Assembly (NCBI GenBank): GCA_012274445.1 | Contig: JAAROD010000044.1 | Location: 744,001-808,000 of the forward strand | Source: Sclerotiophoma versabilis | Taxonomy: Eukaryota; Ascomycota; Dothideomycetes; Pleosporales; Didymellaceae | Length of the DNA stretch: 64,000 bases | Direction: 5' to 3' | In this document: positions 19,708 to 30,068 of the stretch, one piece after another | Layout of the letters: the number at the start of each line of letters is the position of its first letter | Numbering within the stretch: position 1 is the stretch's first letter | Notes under the pieces: model-generated | Told to the model about the DNA's origin: nothing | The model's database searches: none | The model's input: only the letters and a program-made list of their open reading frames with translations | Program-made: the position numbers and the translations under genes

Positions 19708-21399
19708 ATGTCTGCACTCACCAACGGTCACAGGAGCGAGGTCGAGCGGATAGCGAACCACACCGAGGAGAAGCACCTGCCGGGCGGCTGGGTGGTGCTC
19801 AAGTTTGGAGGAACGAGCGTCGGCAAGTTTGCGGAGAATATAGCGGGCATTGTCAAGTACGGGCAACTTCCTCACTGCGACCACGACCCCACACCCTAAC
19901 ATAACGATGCAGGGCTGGCAACCAAGTCAACCGCGCCGCTATCGTCTGTTCTGCTCGCAGCACCAAGAACAAGACCGAGGGCACCACCAACCGCCTCCTC
20001 CGTACCGCTCGCGCCGCCGAAAAGCAGGGCCACCGCGGCTACGATGACATTGTCGAAGCCATCCGCACCGATCATATCCAGGCTGCGAAGGACACCCTCC
20101 AGAGCGCCGAAATCCTCGCTGCCTTCACCGAGGAGGTCAATGCCGAATGCGAGAGCCTGACTAAGATTCTGGAGTCGGCGCAGCACCTGGAGGAAGTCAC
20201 CAACCGCGCCGAGGATAAGATTATTGCAAAGGGCGAGAAGCTCAGCTGTCGCTACATGGCTGCGCTGCTCAACGACCGTGGCACGCCTGCCCAGTTCGTC
20301 GACCTCGCCGATATCATCACTTTTGCTACCCCCAAGAAGGGCCTGAACGAGCAGTTCTACGCGGACCTGGCTGCGGCACTTGCCAGAGAGGTCGAGGCAT
20401 GCGGCGATAGGGTTCCAGTCATCACTGGTTTCTTTGGCAACGTCCCTGGCGGTCTTCTGAACTCTATTGGGCGTGGATATACCGATCTCTGCGCTGCGCT
20501 TGTTGCAGTTGGCATCAAGGCTAAGGAGCTGCAGATTTGGAAGGAGGTGGATGGCATCTTCACCGCCGACCCCCGCAAGGTCCCTACGGCTGCTTTGCTC
20601 CCCAGCGTTACGCCCTCCGAAGCTGCCGAGTTGACCTTCTACGGCTCTGAGGTTATCCACCCCTTCACCATGGAGCAGGTCATTCGCGCGCGCATCCCTA
20701 TCCGCATCAAGAACGTCATGAACCCGCGTGGCGCTGGCACCATCATCTTCCCTGACAACCTGAAAGCTTTGGGTTCGCACTCTCCTCTCAGGGACGGTCT
20801 CTTCCGCACCCGCTCCGCCAGTCTTTTGAGTGCTCTGGACACGCCCAAGCGCCCTACTGCTGTCACTATCAAGCACAACATTGTTGTTCTGAACGTTCAC
20901 AGCAACAAGCGCACTCGTGCTCATGGTTTCTTGATGAACATCTTTAGCATTTTGGACCGCTGGCATTTGTCTGTGGACCTCATTTCATCCTCCGAGGTCC
21001 ACGTCTCCATGGCCTTGCACTCTGAGTCCGCCCTGCTGAGTGGTGGCGGCGAGGATGAGTACAAGATCCAGGACAAGGACCTACAGGGTGCCGTCAACGA
21101 CCTTGGTGAATTGGGTGCTATTGACATTGTACCTGACATGGCCATTGTAAGCTTGGTCGGAAAGCAGCTTAAGAACATGATTGGTATTAGTGGCAAGTTC
21201 TTCAGCGTACTCGGTCAAAACAACATCAACATCGAGATGATCTCGCAGGGTATGTATCATCAAGTTACAATCCATCAAACTACATCTAACAACTTTACCA
21301 GGTGCTAGCGAGATCAACATTTCTTGCGTCATCGAGGAGCGCGAGGCAGACCGCGCTCTCAACGTCGTCCACACAAACCTTTTTACTTTTCTGGAATAG
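19708..21399 (+). CDS. HOM3: Aspartate kinase (aspartokinase)
   Basis: First enzyme of the aspartate pathway (Thr, Met, Ile): it phosphorylates L-aspartate to 4-phospho-aspartate in the cytosol. Three exons: 19708-19856, 19913-21249 and 21302-21399, with introns of 56 and 52 bp; total 527 residues. The first splice gives IVKAGNQVNRAAIVCSARST. Motifs: KFGGTSVGK at 32-40 (ATP/substrate binding), GFFGNVPGGLLNSIGRGYTD, and WKEVDGIFTADPR. Two C-terminal ACT-type regulatory segments follow (VVLNVHSNKR..FSILDRW and MAIVSLVGKQLKNMIG..NINIEMISQG). These are the site of threonine feedback in fungi. The protein starts with a short variable tail before the kinase domain. Two Gcn4-like sites lie upstream. 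The 356-codon antisense frame across exon 2 is a shadow. Confidence 0.95.
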
Positions 21400-21777
21400 A
21401 TGTGCATTTGCATCAGCGGAGTTGGATACCATATCAACCATCTAGACGTCTTTCCCAAAGACAGCATTTATCAACATCCCATATTATCTACCATCTCTTT
21501 GTTGTTCTCACTTAAAGTCTTGTGAAACTCTAGTCTACGTCTGCTTTGTCTCCCTCAAAGAGCAAGTTGCACTCTAGTGGAAGGCACTTTGAATGGCACC
21601 AGAGTAAAACTGGACTGTCTCCGCCAAGGGACAGTGCGGCTGTCTTATGATTCACTTTCACCTCAGGTCTTGTTGACATGTGTAGACTTTGCGCCGCTAC
21701 TTGCTCTCGACCCTACGGCTCTTCTCCGTACAACCAGCTCGCCATAACCACCCAATTCTTCTGCGCGCACGTTCACA
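21400..21777. other. Short intergenic/promoter stretch
   Basis: HOM3 3' UTR followed by the promoter of the next gene. No gene or strong signal seen. Confidence 0.6.
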
Positions 21778-23958
21778 ATGGATCCAGGACTTGGACTTAT
21801 CGTCAACAGCATCGTGCCTAATGAGGCTGATGTGCCAAATCTTCCGCCGAAGTCGTTGCTGCAGCTACCTCATGGCTTTCTCGAAAAGTCCTATGTGCGC
21901 CATGCGCTGAAATACATGACTACCGATGAGCAACGGGAGAAGGCATTGGAGGTAGCCATGGCCTGGAAGAAGAAATTCGCGGCTGAAAACTGGAAGCCTG
22001 TCGTTGCTGCCATCGAGGTCACACGCAAGGAAGACAGCGTTCGCTCTTCTCCACACGACGCCGACCTGCACCACGTCCATGTGACTGTGCATCCAGCAGT
22101 GCCTCAAGCAACTTCCCAGTCGACTCTCACAAGCACTGAGCTGGTGCGCCAGCACAGTGCGATCACTTCGCTGCCTTTGAGGCGTACTCCGGCAGCTATC
22201 ACACCACGAACATGCCGTTGGGACGTCATAATGTCAGGCCCCATAACACCTCTTTCGCCGATGTCAATAGGTAATTCCTTCTCTAAAGGTGGGTTCTGGA
22301 ACAGGACCACACCACAGGTCGAGCAGTATAAAACAGCAACACCTGCCACAGCCATATACTCTGAGCTTGTATCCCCAATCGTACCGAAGGATGCAGATGC
22401 TCGCGAGATCTATGAAAAAGTAAAGAATGACGTCGACAGTCTTGCACGCAAGTACTGCCTAGCCCGTTTCAAGACGCTCACCTCTGGCGAGAATGATTTC
22501 GTCCCAGCTACGATGATCAAGCCGAAAGATGTGATGGAAGCTACTCTGGTGATCCTACACTCCCGAAAGGTAAAGCTGAAAGAAGTCATCATCAAGGACC
22601 TCCCAAAGAGGCTTCGACGCCGCGCTATCGATGAGGCTGCGTTACGCCATCAGCTACGCATCAACGACGAGCTGGATATTTCCGAACAGAACGACTGGAT
22701 GAACAACGAGAGTCTTATGCCAATCCCTCAGGTTTTGGACATGGACGAACACAGGGACTACATACCGCCCCCCTTTCATCTGGCTGTGTCCATTCTTGAC
22801 GAGCAACGAGAGGCACTACGCATGTTTCGTATGCAGCGCGAAAGCGGTGACTTAGACCTTAGCGAAATGGGACTCGAAGCTGCTTGGGCAGTGAGGATCT
22901 TGGAAGATGCGGAACGTCTTGTGGCAGCTGAGACTGACGATTCGAGCAGCAGTGGTGAAGATGATGATGGTTACAGCTACGGCAACTTCTTACGGAGTAT
23001 CAAGAGCGAAATGAGCACAAGCACAAGCACATGCTCGGGAGCGCTTGCATCGATGGTGGATGAGCTTTCCAACAGCGACCTTACTTCACTTCGATCCCGT
23101 GCCAACACGAATCAGACTGTCGACTCAATGAGAAGTTGGGAGTTCCGGTTCCCTCATCGATCGAGCACTAGCCCTACCAAAGAAGATCGTTGGTCGACGC
23201 GCCTGAATGAGTCGAGTGTACCTGTCAACAGCCACAAGCATAGTACCCCGACCCGTCGACGGCCAGATCTTTGCATTGCAACAGAGACAGTTGATGGGAT
23301 CTCAAGTGGCGAACTCAGCCCAGAAGATCGAGAATTTAAGCATCGTGGGCCGAATCTCGTAGACTTGAATCACTGGGCAGAAGAACTAAAGAAGATGGAA
23401 ACCATGCGAGCAGATAGACAGCAATCACCGACCTTTCTTCGTCGTCCATTTCATCGAGATAACAGGCAGAGCGTATCGATGCACCAACGTACTCCAATCA
23501 AGCAAATGTCTGTCGATGACGACAATATTCGTGCGTATCCAACCACACAACTTCACAGCCGGTTCTCATCCTCGTCATCAGCAGATACGAACCTACTGAA
23601 GCCGCTGCCACGACCGTCGTATGGAATGCACTCTCCCTCATCTTCCTTCTCAATTCCCAGGGATGAGTCTCAGTCCACCATGCTCGATCATGAATACCAA
23701 CAGCGCAAGTTGAGCGAGGCTTCTACCAAGCCTCACCAGAGAAACGCCAGCAAGGCATCAACACCCGATTCCTTGCGCCGAAACCAGCACCTACGGTCAG
23801 CAAGCAGGGTGTCAATATTAACTAAGAGTACCACAAGGGCAGAGGGAGATGAGTGGATGGGTGAATTGCAGAGGATGGAGAGTCGCGAGCGTATCAGGCA
23901 GGCGCATGAGAGGCGACGTGCATCTCGGCTCTCAGAAGCTGACGGGCAGGGAAAATGA
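21778..23958 (+). CDS. Hypothetical 726-residue protein
   Basis: Long uninterrupted frame starting ATG GAT CCA at 21778 after CACA. I do not recognise a named domain. The first ~90 residues look folded (PPKSLLQLPHGFLEKSYVRH..WKKKFAAENWKPVV). A second ordered block lies around residues 195-380, with charged helices such as AREIYEKVKNDVDSLARKY and DLSEMGLEAAWAVRILEDAE. The rest is Ser/Thr/Arg-rich and disordered, with a serine-acidic patch DDSSSSGEDDDG. It ends in a charged helix with many arginines (MESRERIRQAHERRRASRL). No signal peptide or membrane segment. Probably a fungal-lineage intracellular protein; function unknown. Lack of stops over 2.2 kb and consistent codon use make coding near-certain. 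Confidence 0.8.
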   Translation: MDPGLGLIVNSIVPNEADVPNLPPKSLLQLPHGFLEKSYVRHALKYMTTDEQREKALEVAMAWKKKFAAENWKPVVAAIEVTRKEDSVRSSPHDADLHHVHVTVHPAVPQATSQSTLTSTELVRQHSAITSLPLRRTPAAITPRTCRWDVIMSGPITPLSPMSIGNSFSKGGFWNRTTPQVEQYKTATPATAIYSELVSPIVPKDADAREIYEKVKNDVDSLARKYCLARFKTLTSGENDFVPATMIKPKDVMEATLVILHSRKVKLKEVIIKDLPKRLRRRAIDEAALRHQLRINDELDISEQNDWMNNESLMPIPQVLDMDEHRDYIPPPFHLAVSILDEQREALRMFRMQRESGDLDLSEMGLEAAWAVRILEDAERLVAAETDDSSSSGEDDDGYSYGNFLRSIKSEMSTSTSTCSGALASMVDELSNSDLTSLRSRANTNQTVDSMRSWEFRFPHRSSTSPTKEDRWSTRLNESSVPVNSHKHSTPTRRRPDLCIATETVDGISSGELSPEDREFKHRGPNLVDLNHWAEELKKMETMRADRQQSPTFLRRPFHRDNRQSVSMHQRTPIKQMSVDDDNIRAYPTTQLHSRFSSSSSADTNLLKPLPRPSYGMHSPSSSFSIPRDESQSTMLDHEYQQRKLSEASTKPHQRNASKASTPDSLRRNQHLRSASRVSILTKSTTRAEGDEWMGELQRMESRERIRQAHERRRASRLSEADGQGK

Positions 23959-24900
23959 AATGATGGGGTACGAGGCCTGGTGAGCCCAAAAGTTAGATGT
24001 AGCTGCTGCAATGGCTTGAACTCGTTTGAATATTACGAAATTGTGCACATACATACTTTCCAATCTTGCTTGATCGACCCCGAATATTTGATCTGAATGG
24101 TTTTGTATGTTCCACGAAGCGATTTAGGCCCTTTGCTGCAATGCGAAGGAGCGTTCGCCACATACTGATTTCCGCACAAGATACCGCTCTCCGCAGTCAC
24201 CACGCATCAACTTGGCCGTCCTCTACTGACGATACACCCTATCGCCGGGCAAATTCAGCAATTCCACTTGTATCTTGTCTGTCTAAGTTCTCCAGATGGC
24301 TAGCTTGCATTAGTAAACGCGTAGAACAACTTTTAGAGCAGTTGCAGAGTAAAGTCTGTGCTGGGGAACAAGACAGGAGCGGAGTGGTAACTCTGCAAGA
24401 CTGCGTTAGACACCAATGGTGACTGAAATGTTCGTAATTATGAGCAGATGGGCTGCCGCTTCAGCCAGAGCATTGTGTGAGGGTATGTCAAACACTGGGT
24501 AGCCTTCACCTTGCAACCATGCTTGTATAGCTCCACGGTATATTCTAGCATATTGCGGCAACAGCCCGCATGACAGCATATCCTACCTTAAAGAGTTTAC
24601 TTTTGCCTGCCGCTTATCATCTAGGTCTTGTGTGATGCCATGTTTGGTGCCAGCGGAGTGCCAGTCTCTCACCTTCACCGCACCAGCTGAACCCTCAGAC
24701 CAGCCCCCGCCCTACTATAAAACCCTCTTCCTCAGAAATTTTTAGCGTCTTTCTTCCTTTATTTTGCTTGTACTTCAAGGCTTGTCCACAGGTCTTCCAC
24801 ACTTACACCGCAACCCAACTCAATTGGTAAAGAGCCCCGTCTTCGTTGTTTGCAGTGATCTTGACTAACCTAGCCGCAGTTCCCACAACTCATCATCAAA
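23959..24900. other. Intergenic; promoter and 5' UTR with probable intron
   Basis: No gene in 23959-24700. Then a TATA box (24716), CT-rich leader, and a probable 53-bp 5' UTR intron at 24827-24879 (GTAAAG donor, TTGACTAAC branch, CGCAG acceptor) just before the start codon at 24901. Confidence 0.55.
24716..24722 (+). promoter_or_regulatory. TATA box (TATAAAA)
   Basis: TATAAAA 185 bp before the ATG and followed by a CT-rich tract, a typical fungal core promoter for the small Myb-like gene. Confidence 0.5.
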
Positions 24901-25542
24901 ATGGTGAACTGGACTCCTGATAAAGATCAGATCGTAAGTATATTGACAGCATTACTACCACTTATCAAGTACTGACTACCTCCACAGATCCTTAAGGGCA
25001 TTTTCAAGTTCCATGACATCAAGAACTCCAAGCCGCTGCTTGATTATCTCGCCAGAGAGATTGGAGAAGGTAGTCCCATCGTACACCTACTTCCTTCAAT
25101 GTACTGAACACATCCAGGCTGCACATCCAAGGCTGTCAGTCACCGTCTCAGTAACCTGCGTAATTCAGGAAAGCCGGTGAACTCCGGTGGCTCACCCTAT
25201 ACACCGAAGAAGATGGTATCGACTGCTAGGTCTCCACGTACTCCAGCATATGGTCGAGCTCATGCTTCTAGCAAGAAGAGCATCAAGAACGACACTACTT
25301 CTGACGACGCCGATGACGACAGTGAGCCTATCCCCTCACCGTCTGTTAGCCGCAAGCGCGCTCGCAACTCCAAGACCTATGTATCCTACGCTGAGTCTGA
25401 TGCTACCACTGGTGACGACGAGGAGGAGTTCACGTCCGTGAACAAGAAGGTCAAGGCTGAGCCAGTTGCGGATGAGGGCGATACTGGCGTCACTAACTCT
25501 GATGGTCCCGAGGACGTAGTTGAGGCTGTGGCTTTCGTTTGA
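24901..25542 (+). CDS. Small Myb/SANT-like protein, tandem copy A
   Basis: Predicted 179-residue protein from exons 24901-24933, 24988-25069 and 25118-25542, with introns of 54 bp (GTAAGT) and 48 bp. Residues 1-55 form a compact Trp-started helical unit, MVNWTPDKDQI-ILKGIFKFHD..LLDYLAREIGEG-CTSKAVSHRLSNLR. This resembles the small Myb/SANT-like or helix-turn-helix units common in fungal nuclear proteins. The tail is Ser/Lys/Asp-rich with KRAR-type basic clusters and an acidic C-terminus. It is paralogous to the next gene: same WTP start, same two intron positions, same acidic/basic tail with a KVKxEP motif. DNA or chromatin binding is an inference from the fold and charge. No signal peptide. 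Confidence 0.78.
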
Positions 25543-26172
25543 ACTATCCATACGCAACACTTCTGGATAGGCAATGTTTTGAGTTCAGAAGTGTAATCAA
25601 GGAATTCTGGAGGTATCCGGCGATTGGATCTGGTTACTGTCAGGGTTGTGCAGTTCACAATTTTCCCGCGATCTGATAATTTCGACAATGCGACAATGCA
25701 ACGATGATAGGAGTGGGAGTGAGGATACGGTACCTTGGAGGTACTGAGCCAGGTTCTCCACGCTCCCATAGACTCTGCGATAATGATAAACTTGAATCAA
25801 ACCAAAAATATCTTTTTCGACCGAACGTGACTTTCTTTTCCGTGCTCTCAAGAGCAATGTTCACCCAGAAAAGAGCCCGATCATCGTGAGGCGGCCAGAG
25901 GAGCTCCAAGGGCTTGGATATTTCCCTCACCTTCACTTTCGATCCTCACCTCATTTTCTGCCACGGTAGTGCAGCCTCTTGTCTTTGAGGGATATAAGAA
26001 GGTGCCGGCTCTCCCAAGCTTCTTCGCTCTTCCTACTTCACCCTTACTGTATTCTTGAAGCTAAGTCTTCTAGCACCGACTTTCCACTCCAAGTCAAAGT
26101 ACCGTTTCCTTGACTTCTTCACATATTGTCATACTGACTGCATCCAGCCTCCAGCAAATAAGCATCACCACA
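25543..26172. other. Intergenic between the two paralogues; promoter of copy B
   Basis: Contains a TATA-like TATAAG (25993-25998), a CT-rich leader, and a probable 49-bp 5' UTR intron at 26099-26147 (GTACCG..CATCCAG with TACTGAC branch). This repeats the layout upstream of copy A. No other gene seen. Confidence 0.5.
25993..25998 (+). promoter_or_regulatory. TATA-like box of copy B
   Basis: TATAAG 180 bp before the ATG, nearly the same spacing as the TATA box of copy A. Confidence 0.4.
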
Positions 26173-26775
26173 ATGTCGAAGAAGTGGACTCCTGAGCTCG
26201 ACTCAATCGCAAGTCTTCTTCACACCACCCAGCACATTCACTACTGACTGCCCAGCTCCTTCACTGCGTATTCGAAGAATGCCAGGTCTCCTTCGGCAAG
26301 GCACTCTGCACGAAGATCGCGGAGCGTGTCCGCAGCGCCGGCATCGGTGAGTACCTTCCTATCACCCTCTGTACCAAAATACTACTCTTTTACTGACACG
26401 TCTGCAGACGGCTTCACGGAATGCACGCCCAAAGCCGTCGAGAATCGCCTCTACAGCTGGAAGAAGAAGAACGTCACTACTGCCACAGGCACTCCTGGCG
26501 ACAGCCCGGTTTCCACGCCCAAGAAGGCTGCGCCTAGGCCAAAGAAGGAGCCCAGTACGCCTAGAACTCCTCGCGCTAGGAAGGGAGTGGTGAAGAAGAA
26601 GAAGGCAGAGTCTGAAGAGGCTGGCGACGAGGATGAAATGGAGAGTCCGCCGAAGGGTCGAAAGCGCGCTTCTGAGAGCGAGGAGGCGTCTGAGGGCAAG
26701 AAGGTCAAGATTGAGCCTGCTGATGCTGAGGAGGGCGATGAGGGCTTGGATGTTGGAGAAGTGGAGGAAGTTTGA
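26173..26775 (+). CDS. Small Myb/SANT-like protein, tandem copy B
   Basis: Predicted 164-residue paralogue of the preceding gene. Exons 26173-26208, 26256-26346 and 26408-26775. The N-terminal unit is MSKKWTPELDSI-LLHCVFEECQ..LCTKIAERVRSAGI-DGFTECTPKAVENRLYSWKKK, then a Lys/Pro/Ser-rich tail with GRKRASESEE and KKVKIEPAD, and an acidic end. Both introns are at the positions seen in copy A. The first (47 bp) begins GCAAGT instead of GTAAGT, with a CTACTGACTGCCCAG 3' end, so it is a GC-AG intron. Reading on without splicing would break the match to copy A. Function is unproven; a chromatin or DNA-binding role is inferred. Confidence 0.78.
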
Positions 26776-27693
26776 TGGAGTTTGGATGAGCAAGCGACAG
26801 GGTCAGGACGGGCAAGCTGTAAAGCATTCAAGAGACAGCGCAAGCTTAGAGTGTGTATTCAAACCCGAGCGTCTCGCGAAACCTTACAGGCCTGCAGAGT
26901 TCCAATCCATAGCATTGCGTACGGTTTGGTTTGTCATTTGGTTGGCCTGCGTTGGAGCTTGCATAGAGTCATCACAGCGTAATGAAAGCAAACTTGCAAT
27001 CCGCTCTCCCATAATATTCACGGACAGCACAGACTGTCAGTGGTGAACTACTATCTCAGCGTTCCGAAATGAAACTGTGCTAGTAATAGTCAGAAAGCTG
27101 AAGCGTCCACTAGGCGCGCCTTCACTGCAAAACGCGCGCTAGACCCAAAACATCTGGTGTCCATACTATGTGATACTGACTAGCGATGATCTTGTCATGT
27201 GGTAACGTGTTGCACTGTAATTTTAGAGGCAAGTCAACCAAAGCATGACAAAACAACAATCTGACTGTAAATAGGCATATGAGAGCGTTCCATCCTGATA
27301 TAAGCGATCTTACAGAAACATACAATTCCGTCTCAAAGCCGCGCACGAAGAGTGACCATGCTTGTGCGATTTGCAGAAAAACGTTCACTCCCAGTTTCGC
27401 CCGTGAAAACCATGAGACTTGCCACCGTGGCTTGAGGCCATAACCATGTCCAGAATACACGAAGGCATTCACAGGACACAACAACTTGGTCAGGCATCGG
27501 AAACTCCACGAGCGTGCATGAACGTTTTGGCCCCCACACGGGTCAGCAAGCGCCAAATTCGGTTAGCGAGGCTGTGTCTGCACCAACTAAGCAGGATGCC
27601 TGCAACTGAGCCCCGCCTTTCAGCTTTAAGAGCTTATATTCGGACTGAGGATCTCTCGGCTGATGAAATGTAATTCTCTTTTGTTTTGCTACG
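26776..27693. other. Intergenic, no gene seen
   Basis: Overlapping short frames on both strands without domain character. A weak copy of the dispersed motif occurs at 27212-27230. The right end is the promoter of the ankyrin gene. Confidence 0.55.
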
Positions 27694-29099
27694 ATGCCCG
27701 GCTCGAATGTCAGTATCAGTCCCAAGCCTGGGACGCGCACGCCGAATCTGTGGAAACAGGCCTATCAAGCTCTCAACGATGAAGAAAAAGGTCGAGAAAG
27801 GTTGCACAAGCTCAACGCCATGTTAAAAGAACAGCTTGGCAAACCAAATATAAAGTTGCGTTCTGATGAAGGTTACCAGCAGCTACTAGGTATGATCCAG
27901 GATAAGGCACGCAAACTAGAGAGCAGAAAATCAACCGATAAGATCGGGCGGATTTGCAACAACATGATGAAATTTCAGGACATTGTTGCAGCTGGTGCTA
28001 ATGTAGGAGGGCCTTATGTTGCGATACCTGCTGCGGCGTTGTTTTCTGCATTCTCCGTAAGTTCATGGACTCAGCCATACATGCCGTGTAAAGCTGATGT
28101 GCTGGGAAGATGAATGAGATCTACATGGCCGAGAGAGCAGCAATGTACGAAGTTGCAGAAACTGTCGCAGACTTTGTGGTGATAAACAGAAAGGCCCAAG
28201 ACTGGACAACGATTCAAGCGAGTGACGATGCGGATATGCGCGAATTGAAAGAGAGCCTGCAGTCGGTATTCGTAAGCCTCTACAAGGCCATCATTTTCGC
28301 AACAGCTCAACTTGCGATCTCGTTGAACGGAGACTTCCAGTGGTTCAAGAACGTCGCTAGACACTACGATTGGGAAGGCCAACTCGAAACCTTGAACAAA
28401 CGACAGCATCGAATATCACAGTTTATGCACTCGAAAGAGTGGCAAGAGGCAATACAACCGCCACCGGCATATCAGCAGCAACCAAAACGAGACCTTGCGA
28501 AAGCAATGGGCCCTGGACCACGCAATCCACTCCACTGGGCTGCAGCGCTTGGCGTTCCCGAGCAAGTTGCGTTTTACGTGCAGAACAAGGAGTACCCTAT
28601 CAACGCTCTTACGAAGCAGAGTTGGACAGCAGCGCATCTGGCTGCAAGAGAAGGGCACATCAAGATCTTGAAGATGCTGTTGACAGCTCCTGACATCGAT
28701 CTCTTCATCAAGAATCGTGAGCAACGGACACCGCTACATATCGCTGCAATCTTCAACCGAAAGTGGGCGGCAAAGGCCTTGCTCGAGCGAAGCCCTAGGC
28801 TGCTTGTTCCTCGAGATAAGTGGAACCGTACTGCGTTTATTATTGCGGCCGAGAAGGGACACGTCGAGATTCTGAAAGTGCTGAAAGGGTTTGGACAAGA
28901 CATGAATGAGACGACGTTGAACCAAGGCTGGACTGCATTGCATCTGGCTGCTGAGAACGGACATGTCGAAGCTGTAAAGTGGCTTGCAGAGAATGGAACA
29001 AAGAAGATGACGAAAGTCAGAGAAGGCCCGCAAAGAGGCTTGACAGCGAAACAGATAGCCGAGATGAAGGGGAAGGTCAAAGTTGTCGAGGTGCTCTAG
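27694..29099 (+). CDS. Ankyrin-repeat protein with fungal STAND-like N-terminal domain
   Basis: Predicted 450-residue protein. Exon 1 is 27694-28056, then a 53-bp intron (GTAAGT..GGGAAG), then exon 2 is 28110-29099. Residues ~1-250 form an all-helical region, with NLWKQAYQALNDEEK, then AGANVGGPYVAIPAAALFS, then LKESLQSVFVSLYKAIIFATAQ. This resembles the N-terminal helical domains that precede NACHT or ankyrin parts in fungal STAND/NLR-like proteins; I cannot name the exact Pfam family. Residues ~260-440 hold about five ankyrin repeats (NPLHWAAALG, TAAHLAAREGH, TPLHIAAIFN, TAFIIAAEKGH, TALHLAAENGH). No NACHT/NB-ARC P-loop is present, so it is either a short relative or a remnant lineage. Role unknown; non-self recognition is only a possibility. 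Confidence 0.8.
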
Positions 29100-29215
29100 T
29101 CATTTCGAGGAGCAAAGACCATTTTACAAAAGCTCTCGCAAGCTTGAAGGCCATGGTTGACCACACTCAATATTTGTAAGCTCCAGCCTTACGACTAGCA
29201 ATCGAGCTTCTTCTT

Positions 29216-29234
29216 GCACTAGAGATTGTAGTGC
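29216..29234 (+). repeat. Dispersed quasi-palindromic motif, copy 4
   Basis: GCACTAGAGATTGTAGTGC, a perfect inverted repeat GCACTA/TAGTGC around GAGATTG. Confidence 0.65.
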
Positions 29235-29300
29235 AGAGTATAATTATGGCTTGACTTTACGCACTCGTCACAGTGCTACAGGTCTACAAATACGTCGCAT

Positions 29301-29320
29301 GCACTGCAATCGGTAATTGC
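29301..29320 (-). repeat. Degenerate inverted motif copy
   Basis: GCACTGCAATCGGTAATTGC. On the minus strand it reads as the motif with one extra base. It faces copy 4 at a distance of 66 bp. Confidence 0.4.
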
Positions 29321-30068
29321 TATTATGTTGTTACCTCTGCCTTATCAGCATAAGCAGTAGTATTATGTTGTATCATACCACCTCGAGCGCGCTGGGAAAT
29401 GCAGTGAATCCAGTTACGCGACGAAGAGCTTCTTGCAACTCATTTGCGGTTTAGCCTGATGCATGTGCCAATCCCAAGCCCTCAGTGCTAAAGGCACAGT
29501 CAGGCTTGTCTGCCTTGAAAGCCAGCTATCAGCAGGCAGTTAGGTGGAAGATGAGCAGGGGTCCTTAAAAGGCGAATGGAATTGAAATGTATCATCTTTT
29601 GCGCATAGTGTATTGCAGTACAATGTGGGCCTGCCACCACACCCCCTTACCTCTGAAGTACGGTAGCACTCCCTTGTAGACCCCTGCTGTCGTTCACACC
29701 TGGAACTGCAGTGCAGATGCTAAGGTGGACAGCCTGCGACGCTCCTCACTAGTTTCGTTCACGGAGCATCACAAAAAGCAAGGGAGCTCAGTGTTGGAAA
29801 TGTTGAAGGGTTTCTGATTCACAAAGGTATAATACATGTACAAAAGCGCTCGCTCTAACGCTCATGCTAGACAAACAGAACGAGATGATATTGACAAAGC
29901 CACCTGGGTCGTCGTATGTGAAGGCGTCAAGTAATCTTACAAAAGAGATGTGGCCTCGTACTTGGTGTTATTGCAAGCATCTGCAAAGTTGCCAAATAGC
30001 AATCCAGCTGTCCAAAATGGCTTTGGCCCAGAACACCTTGACTAAACCAACAAGGGCAAGTCAATCGT

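Larger units (their letters stand above)
29100..30068. other. Intergenic with a cluster of motif copies
   Basis: No gene seen. It holds one perfect motif copy (29216), one inverted copy (29301), and two more degenerate ones near 29598 and 29698. TATTATGTTGT occurs twice within 30 bp (about 29321 and 29351). Confidence 0.5.

Noticed and set aside
19896..20966. 356-codon minus-strand ORF antisense to HOM3
   Set aside because: It lies wholly in the HOM3 exon and has no domain; antisense frames stay open because of codon bias in a highly conserved gene.
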